Shown in pieces: positions 26,138-30,463 of a stretch of DNA of 30,463 nt (its first letter is position 1; every line of letters starts with the position of its first letter). Source of the DNA: 67-14 sp035502775 (GTDB lineage Bacteria; Actinomycetota; Thermoleophilia; Solirubrobacterales; 70-9); assembly GCA_035502775.1 (NCBI GenBank), contig DATJUB010000048.1, forward strand, positions 1-30,463. Direction: 5' to 3'. The notes below the pieces were generated by a model. It saw only the letters and a list, made by a program, of their open reading frames with translations, did not search any database and was not told where the DNA came from. Position numbers and translations under genes: made by a program.

Positions 26138-26935
26138 TCAGGACGTCATGCCGAGGACAAGCTGCGCTGTTTCGGCGGGCACGTCGAGCTGCGGACAGTG
26201 GCCGACACCGTCAAGCTCGATCCATTCGGCGTTCGGCAGCCACTCCTCGCGGTACCGGGTCGCCGTGTCGGGCCAGGAGAGGACCCTGTCCCCCGTGCCC
26301 CAGACCATTCGCACCGGGCAGGTCACCTTCTCCGCGTCGAGGCTCCATCCCTCTTCCAGGGCGGCATCGATCAGGGGCGCCACACCATCGCAGCGGATCA
26401 CACCGAGGATCTGGTGGGCGATCAGCTCGGCCGGGATGTGCTCGTAGTTATTGGTGGTGAACTGAGTCGCCAGCCGCCGTCCCTCCGGGGTGGCGACCAT
26501 CGCGTCGATGTGGGCGGCCGCGCCCTCGAGCTGCGCCTTCATCGTCACGAAGAACCCGAGGGTGTCGCGGAACGAGTCGTCACCCGCCGCCCAGCCGCCG
26601 GCCGGCGCCAGCGCGACCACCGACCTCGCGCGGCCGCGGGCGGCGAGCCGAAGCGCGAGATAGCCGCCGAGCGAGTTGCCGGCGATGTGCGCGGTCCCGA
26701 TGCCGGCTTCGTCCAGCATGGCCTCGATCTGATCGAGCACCTCTTCCTGAACCACCGGCGTTCTGAGCGGCGGCCCACCGGCATGTCCGGGCAGGGTCGG
26801 AGCGAAAACGTCGTGGTGCTTTTCGAGTTCCGGCAGGATCAGATCCCAGCCGCGCCAGGTGTCGGTGAAACCGTGAAGCAGGACCAGTGGCGGGCCGGAC
26901 CCGGCGCGCCATGAAGGGGTGAATTCCGAGTTCAT
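26138..26935 (-). CDS. Alpha/beta-fold hydrolase
   Basis: A 265-residue single-domain alpha/beta hydrolase. The oxyanion segment is LVLLHGFTDTWRGWD (residues 17-31). The nucleophile elbow is GNSLGG with Ser88. The acid is probably Asp216 (WGTGDRVLSW) and the histidine is His246 (GVGHCPQLD), so the triad is complete. The cap region around residues 120-190 is medium-sized. The family includes esterases, lipases, epoxide hydrolases and C-C bond hydrolases, and nothing visible narrows this down. The ATG at 26935 lacks a clear ribosome site but starts in the usual place. It is divergent from the sigma factor across 180 bp. Confidence 0.9.
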   Translation of the reverse strand: MNSEFTPSWRAGSGPPLVLLHGFTDTWRGWDLILPELEKHHDVFAPTLPGHAGGPPLRTPVVQEEVLDQIEAMLDEAGIGTAHIAGNSLGGYLALRLAARGRARSVVALAPAGGWAAGDDSFRDTLGFFVTMKAQLEGAAAHIDAMVATPEGRRLATQFTTNNYEHIPAELIAHQILGVIRCDGVAPLIDAALEEGWSLDAEKVTCPVRMVWGTGDRVLSWPDTATRYREEWLPNAEWIELDGVGHCPQLDVPAETAQLVLGMTS

Positions 26936-26992
26936 GGGCCCAGGCTAGAGCAGCGTTAGCCGGGAACACTCCCGGCCCGATATTCGAGCGAT

Positions 26993-27017
26993 GTTTGCGA
27001 TTCGGGCCCCGGGGGAA
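26993..27017 (+). promoter_or_regulatory. Possible SigF/SigB-type promoter before the sigma factor
   Basis: GTTT at 26993-26996 and GGGGAA at 27012-27017 are separated by 15 bases. This resembles the GTTT-N14-17-GGG(A/T)A(T) promoters read by sigma-B/F-type factors, and lies about 100 bp before the sigma gene. It suggests autoregulation. The match of the -10 element is partial. Confidence 0.35.
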
Positions 27018-27115
27018 CAGGAACAGACAGACCAGAGAGACAGAGAGACATCTGCACGGCCCACTGGGTTCTAGGGCAGCGCTCGCAGGGGGAACCCTTC
27101 GAAGAGAGGCTGAAA

Positions 27116-27889
27116 ATGGAAACCCAAGAGTTACAGGGCCGTGAAGCGGCCGACCCGATCCGAAATCATCTCGCGACGGAGCGGATTCTGTGGCGCCGCC
27201 GGGACGAAGATCCGCGGGCGAAGGAAGAGCTGATCGATCGCTACCTTCCGTTCGCCAAACGGCTGGCGGGCCGCTACATCAACAACCGCGAGGCTTTCGA
27301 TGATCTGTTCCAGGTCGCCTCGGTCGGCCTCGTCAACGCCGTCAACCGTTTCGACCCGGACAACGGCTCGAGTTTCGCGGCGTTCGCGTCGCCGACGATC
27401 AACGGCGAGCTGAAGCGGTATTTCCGGGACCGGATATGGCTGGTGCGGGTGCCGAGGGGGATCCAGGAGGAGATCCATTCGGTCGACAGGGCCTCTGAGG
27501 AACTGGGCGCCGAACTCCATCGCCGGCCGACCCGGGAGGAGGTCGCGAACCGGGCGGATCTCGCTCCATCCCAGGTGGACGAGGCGATCCGCGCCAAGGG
27601 AGATCGCATCCCGGTCTCTCTCGACCTGCCGGTCGATGGCGAAGAGCGGGTGCCCGCCAATCGCCACGGAGCGGAAGATCCGGGCTTCCGCCTCTTTGAG
27701 GAGAAGGACGAGATCCGCCGGGCCGTCCACGACCTCACCGGCACCGAACGGGTCGTGCTGCGTCTGCGATTCATCGAAGACATGACCCAGACCGAGATCG
27801 CCGACCGGATCGGTTTCTCCCAGATGCACGTATCGCGCCTGCTGCGCCGGACCCTCGGCAAGCTGAGCTCGCGGACGACGGCCGACTGA
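27116..27889 (+). CDS. RNA polymerase sigma factor, SigB/SigF/SigG group 3
   Basis: A 257-residue sigma-70 group 3 factor that redirects RNA polymerase, usually for stress or development. Region 2 (about 38-108) has DLFQVASVGLVNAVNRFDP and the family hallmark FASPTINGELKRYFRD. Region 3 (about 112-170) starts VRVPRGIQEEIHSVD. Region 4 (about 198-250) has the HTH TQTEIADRIGFSQMHVSRLL. The absence of a region 1.1 and the length match SigF/SigB. It has the best start in the area: ATG at 27116, with AGAGAGGCTG upstream. No anti-sigma or anti-anti-sigma gene lies beside it, which is unusual for SigB/F types and suggests that its partners are elsewhere. Confidence 0.93.
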   Translation: METQELQGREAADPIRNHLATERILWRRRDEDPRAKEELIDRYLPFAKRLAGRYINNREAFDDLFQVASVGLVNAVNRFDPDNGSSFAAFASPTINGELKRYFRDRIWLVRVPRGIQEEIHSVDRASEELGAELHRRPTREEVANRADLAPSQVDEAIRAKGDRIPVSLDLPVDGEERVPANRHGAEDPGFRLFEEKDEIRRAVHDLTGTERVVLRLRFIEDMTQTEIADRIGFSQMHVSRLLRRTLGKLSSRTTAD

Positions 27890-27897
27890 ACTCAGGT

Positions 27898-27913
27898 CCG
27901 CCGGCACCGGCGG
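27898..27913. terminator. GC-rich hairpin after the sigma factor gene
   Basis: CCGCCG and CGGCGG pair around GCAC, eight bp after the sigma stop codon and 28 bp before the Nudix start. It is a short stem with no U-tract. It may separate the two genes or only attenuate read-through. Confidence 0.4.
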
Positions 27914-27941
27914 GCCGCGATCCCACTGTTATGTTGAGCCC

Positions 27942-28439
27942 ATGCCGATCCCCGAGTTCGTCCTGGCCCTCAGAGAGAAGATCGGCCACGATCCGCTCTG
28001 GCTCTCCGGGGCCACCGCGGTGATCATCGACGGTGACCGCATCCTGCTGGTCCGCCGGGCCGAGGACGGAGAGTGGTCCCCGGTGACCGGGGTGACCGAT
28101 CCCGGGGAGGAACCGGCCGACACCGCGGTCAGGGAGTCACTCGAAGAGGCCGGGGTCGTGGTCGAGGCGCAGCGGCTCTGCTCGATCGGCGTGACCGAGC
28201 CGATCACCTACTCGAATGGGGACCGGACCCAGTACATCGATCACACCTTCCGCTGCCGCTACGTCTCGGGTGAGGCCAGGGTGAGTGACGAGGAGACCAC
28301 CGACGTCCGCTGGTTCCGCCTCGACGAGATGCCGGAGATGCCGGCCCATTTCGCCGACCGGATCAGGGCCGCACGGATCGAGTCGGGGCCGGCCGAGTTC
28401 GGCGGCGGACGGGCACCCTCGGCCTCAGCGCCAGGCTAG
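27942..28439 (+). CDS. Nudix hydrolase
   Basis: A 165-residue Nudix protein that cleaves a nucleoside diphosphate linked to another group, in a metal-dependent reaction. The Nudix box occupies residues 50-72: G-x5-E-x7-RE-x2-EE-x-G, read as GVTDPGE, then RESLEEAG; all catalytic glutamates are present. The position after RE, usually hydrophobic, is serine. The strand ILLVRRAEDGEWSPVTG before the box and the later segment (DHTFRCRYVSGEARVSDEET, DVRWFRLDEMPEM) fit an ADP-ribose or (d)NTP pyrophosphatase. Substrate unknown. The ATG at 27942 is 52 bp after the sigma gene. Its 3' end overlaps the MBL gene by 15 bp, tail to tail. Confidence 0.92.
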   Translation: MPIPEFVLALREKIGHDPLWLSGATAVIIDGDRILLVRRAEDGEWSPVTGVTDPGEEPADTAVRESLEEAGVVVEAQRLCSIGVTEPITYSNGDRTQYIDHTFRCRYVSGEARVSDEETTDVRWFRLDEMPEMPAHFADRIRAARIESGPAEFGGGRAPSASAPG

Positions 28440-29222
28440 TTCCGCACCTGGTTCGAGCACGCTGACCGCGATGCCGTGCTCGGCCCCGGCGGTCTCGAAT
28501 GCCGCTGCCGCGTCGGGCGTCGGCTCGTAGAGTCCCGGAACGTCGATGCCGTCGTAATGGATCGGCACCGCGAGCTCGGCTCGCAGCATCGCCGCGGCGG
28601 CCGCGGCCTGCTCGGGGCTCATCGAGGCGAGGAAGGGGCTCGGCGGCTGGCGGTGGGGAAAGTCGCAGGTGGCGCCGTTGACCGGCAGAAAGACCGCGTC
28701 GAAGGGCTTGAAGCGGGATGCGATCGGCCACCAGGCGCCGTGGTAGATCGTGTCGCCGGCGTGAAGGATCCGCCTGCCCGCCGCTTCGACCACCCAGGAG
28801 ATCTGGGGATCGCCGAAGCCGTCGGAGGCGGGCACCGCGGTCGCGGTGAACGGTCCGGCCTCATGGGTCTGCCAGGGCTCGACGGTGATCACCGTCGAGG
28901 AGCCTGCGGCCAGGCCGGCCTCGGCGGCGGCGGTCGCCACCCGGTCCCAGTCGTCGCCGGGAGCCGGCGGCGGCCTCAGGACCAGCCCGTCCTCGGTCAG
29001 AGCCCTGCCGAGCGCGACGGGGTCGGTGTGATCGGCGTGAAGATGGGTCACGAGGGCCGTCTCCACCGGTCCGTCCGGGGCCGGCAGCGGGCCGGTCACC
29101 TCTTCGATGAAGGGGGCCATCGCGTTCCGTTCCTCGAACAGATCGATGACCAGCCGGTGCTCGCCGAGCGAGAGCTGAACTCCGGCCCAGCCGAGACGTT
29201 TGACAACGAGTTCGTCTTTCAT
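28425..29222 (-). CDS. Metallo-beta-lactamase-fold hydrolase
   Basis: A 265-residue protein of the metallo-beta-lactamase superfamily, closest in style to the UlaG/lactamase_B_3 group. The metal motif is THLHADHTDP (His60, His62, Asp64, His65), followed by RILHAGDTIYHGAWW with the histidine and aspartate that complete the two-metal site, and VFLPVNGATCDFPHR. The C terminus carries the last histidine in VPIHYDG. The ATG at 29222 is chosen because MKDELVVKRLGWAGVQLSLG is the usual family start; the upstream frame runs across the operator and into the TetR gene. It is divergent from tetR across 60 bp, so it is likely to be controlled by that regulator. Substrate unknown; lactones, phosphodiesters and N-acyl lipids are family precedents. 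Confidence 0.9.
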   Translation of the reverse strand: MKDELVVKRLGWAGVQLSLGEHRLVIDLFEERNAMAPFIEEVTGPLPAPDGPVETALVTHLHADHTDPVALGRALTEDGLVLRPPPAPGDDWDRVATAAAEAGLAAGSSTVITVEPWQTHEAGPFTATAVPASDGFGDPQISWVVEAAGRRILHAGDTIYHGAWWPIASRFKPFDAVFLPVNGATCDFPHRQPPSPFLASMSPEQAAAAAAMLRAELAVPIHYDGIDVPGLYEPTPDAAAAFETAGAEHGIAVSVLEPGAELAWR

Positions 29223-29233
29223 GCCGGGATTAA

Positions 29234-29272
29234 TAGCATACGATCGTTCGCTAACGATCGTCCGTTCGCTAA
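29234..29272. promoter_or_regulatory. Probable TetR operator pair between the MBL hydrolase and tetR
   Basis: A 20-bp near-palindrome, TAGCATACGATCGTTCGCTA (29234-29253), overlaps by two bases a second, related half-palindromic site (29252-29272) that begins TAACGATCG and ends GTTCGCTAA. Both share GTTCGCTAA-type half-sites and a central CGATCG or GATCGTC. The sites fill the gap between the divergent starts, so one bound regulator could close both promoters. Confidence 0.7.
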
Positions 29273-29282
29273 AATCATCTCC

Positions 29283-29909
29283 ATGAGCCCCCGCGCCTCC
29301 GCCTCGGCCGCCGCCGAGACCCGATCCGGAATCATCGACGCCGCCGTGCGGCAAGCCTCACTCGAGGGCCTCGAGTCGGTGACCATCGGCCGGCTGGCCG
29401 GCAGCCTCGAGATGAGCAAGGCCGGAGTCATCGGCCCCTTCGGCACGAAGGAGCGGATCCAGCTGGCGGCGCTTGAATCGGCGATCGAGATCTTCCGGCG
29501 GAAAGTGTGGTCACCGGCCTCGGAAGCCGAACCGGGACTGTCCCGGCTGGAGGCGATCACGGAGGCCTGGCTCGACTACCTGACCGGCGAGGTCTTTCCC
29601 GGAGGCTGCTTCCTCACCGGGGCGGCCGCCGAATTCGATGGCCGGCCCGGAGAGGTCCGCGACGCGGTCGACCGCACCTTGAGACTCTGGGAAGGTGTGC
29701 TCGAGCACGAGGCCGAGGTGGCGGTCGAGAAAGGTGAGCTGCCCGCGGAGACCGACCCGGGCCAGATCGCGTTCGAGATACACGCGATCGCCCAGGGGGT
29801 CAATCAGGCCCGCCAGCTGCGGGATGATCCCAGGGCCCGCGAACGGGGCGCCACCGCGTTCCGCAGGATCCTGAACGCGGACGGAGCGGTCAGCCCTTCT
29901 TCGCGGTGA
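29283..29909 (+). CDS. TetR-family transcriptional regulator
   Basis: A 208-residue repressor. Residues 12-60 form the DNA-binding domain (RSGIIDAAVRQASLEGL, then the HTH VTIGRLAGSLEMSKAGVIGP, with the usual FGTKERI after it). The rest is an all-helical ligand/dimer domain with YLTGEVFPGGCFLTGAAAEFD, found in the TetR_C group typified by actinobacterial regulators of small enzymes. The ATG at 29283 has no ribosome site: only ten bases separate it from the operator, so the message is probably leaderless or nearly so. It likely represses itself and the divergent MBL gene. Its end overlaps the next gene by 20 bp, tail to tail. Confidence 0.93.
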   Translation: MSPRASASAAAETRSGIIDAAVRQASLEGLESVTIGRLAGSLEMSKAGVIGPFGTKERIQLAALESAIEIFRRKVWSPASEAEPGLSRLEAITEAWLDYLTGEVFPGGCFLTGAAAEFDGRPGEVRDAVDRTLRLWEGVLEHEAEVAVEKGELPAETDPGQIAFEIHAIAQGVNQARQLRDDPRARERGATAFRRILNADGAVSPSSR

Positions 29910-30381
29910 GGCTGACCGAGCCGGCGCAGATCCAGACGTACGAGCTGTAGATGTCCGGGCCCGGGGTGAGGAAGGAGTAGTTCAGCTTGACCTTGCCCTT
30001 CAGCTTCGGCCCGTTGCCCTTGATCAGGACGTCGTAGTTCTTGGTCACCTCGACGCCGCCGTCGAGCGCCGCGGGCTGGAGAGCCTTGGTCTTCTTGCCC
30101 TTGCCGAGTGTGAAACCTCCCGGCGGCTGGAAGAGCTCGGCGCCGGCGCGGCTCTGGGAACTGCCGGTGGTCTCGACACAGATCACCGGCACGGTGCCGT
30201 TGATCCTGGTGATCTTCCTGCCGGCGAGCTTGAAGGTGAACTTGCCGCCGTTCTCGGTCTTCGCGGTGTAGATGCCGTTCGCCGGAGCCTTGGCCGCGGC
30301 CTGGGTGGGAGCGGCGATCACAAGGGCGAGCAGGCAGAGGATCGGGATCGATCCCAGAAGGTTTCGCGTTCCGTTTCGCAT
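29890..30381 (-). CDS. Small secreted protein of unknown function
   Basis: A 163-residue exported protein. The signal peptide is about 1-29 (GSIPILCLLALVIAAPTQAAA). The mature part is beta-rich and basic: ANGIYTAKTENGGKFTFKLAG, GTVPVICVETTGSS, then KLKGKVKLNYSF and YSSYVWICAGSVSLTAKKG. The repeated (K)-F-x-(L/F)-x-(G/K) pattern resembles the small calycin- or lipoprotein-like beta barrels of Thermoleophilia, but I do not recognise a named family. Two cysteines (about 70 and 153) could form a disulfide. I chose the ATG at 30381, with GAGGA six bases before it, over the open ATG at 30417. The 3' end overlaps tetR. Confidence 0.7.
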   Translation of the reverse strand: MRNGTRNLLGSIPILCLLALVIAAPTQAAAKAPANGIYTAKTENGGKFTFKLAGRKITRINGTVPVICVETTGSSQSRAGAELFQPPGGFTLGKGKKTKALQPAALDGGVEVTKNYDVLIKGNGPKLKGKVKLNYSFLTPGPDIYSSYVWICAGSVSLTAKKG

Positions 30382-30428
30382 TGAGTTCCTCGATTCGTTT
30401 GGACGGGTGAACCGCATACTGCGAAACG
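30371..30428. repeat. 9-bp inverted repeat around the start of the last gene
   Basis: CGTTTCGCA (30371-30379) and TGCGAAACG (30420-30428) are exact inverted repeats 40 bp apart. One overlaps the start codon region and the other lies upstream. They could form a looped operator or occur by chance. Confidence 0.3.
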
Positions 30429-30447
30429 ACCGTTGCGAAAAGCTTGC

Positions 30448-30461
30448 GGGGTGGAGACGAT
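30448..30461 (+). repeat. Copy of the left arm of the 10443 hairpin at the window edge
   Basis: GGGGTGGAGACGAT here is identical to 10443-10456, the outer part of the 22-bp hairpin. The window ends two bases later, so a second arm cannot be seen. It may be the start of another hairpin of the same kind. Confidence 0.4.
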
Positions 30462-30463
30462 CT

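Noticed and set aside
26938..27115. Possible RNA gene between the alpha/beta hydrolase and sigma genes
   Set aside because: The 180 bp hold an AGAGAGACAGAGAGAC run and a promoter-like site, but no tRNA-like or long stem structure.
28476..29282. The N-terminal 269 residues of a longer frame leading into tetR
   Set aside because: It overlaps the MBL hydrolase gene and the operator. TetR proteins start at the ATG at 29283.

Overview
The window is a uniformly GC-rich chromosomal segment with 24 protein genes and no rRNA, tRNA, CRISPR array, insertion sequence or phage gene that I can see. Several features suggest an actinobacterium of the class Thermoleophilia (Solirubrobacterales-like): high GC with frequent GTG/TTG starts; an SigB/SigF-type sigma factor; a lysyl-tRNA synthetase fused to an MprF-type lysyltransferase; a secreted protein with NAVTS/KIK repeats followed by a short collagen-like stretch; an arylsulfotransferase-family secreted protein; a LamG protein with a basic two-cysteine tail; and several cupredoxins. 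The assignment is an inference from protein style, not from a marker gene.

Layout. 1-5412 (+): a TRIC/UPF0126 channel, a membrane-bound GAF-GGDEF diguanylate cyclase, then a tight run of three membrane proteins (14-TM MFS exporter, rhomboid-like protein, DMT/NIPA-like transporter). 5409-6902 (-): a cationic amino acid permease whose stop codon overlaps that of the DMT gene. 6997-10383 (+): a 1128-residue LysRS-MprF fusion, closed by a 22-bp perfect hairpin. 10550-12053 (-): a secreted collagen-like/jelly-roll type protein and a MarC-family membrane protein. 12118-15760 (+): EttA and a secreted arylsulfotransferase-like protein. 15773-17239 (-): LtrA and an 80-residue protein. 17318-19507 (-): a VOC, AraC and crotonase cluster. 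19650-22939 (-): a copper-protein pair (a SURNod19/PHM-like protein fused to a cupredoxin, plus a separate secreted cupredoxin) behind a RibD/DHFR-like reductase. 22971-26935 (-): a 1005-residue LamG protein and an alpha/beta hydrolase. 27116-28439 (+): an SigF/SigB-type sigma factor and a Nudix hydrolase. 28425-30381: a metallo-beta-lactamase-fold hydrolase divergent from a TetR regulator across a clear operator region, then a small secreted protein.

How the genes relate. Most neighbours look like independent housekeeping or accessory genes. The groups likely to work together are the MFS/rhomboid-like/DMT run, the VOC-AraC-crotonase run (3-bp and 63-bp gaps), the two secreted copper proteins, and the MBL hydrolase with its divergent TetR regulator. 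The strongest candidate for something little described is the copper-protein pair. The larger protein keeps every ligand position expected of the two copper sites of a peptidylglycine-monooxygenase-like fold, then has a lysine-rich linker and a type-1 copper domain. The second notable item is the LysRS-MprF fusion, whose domain order is the reverse of mycobacterial LysX. Across the window, four long, nearly perfect hairpins without U-tracts sit in intergenic DNA and may be a terminator style of this lineage.
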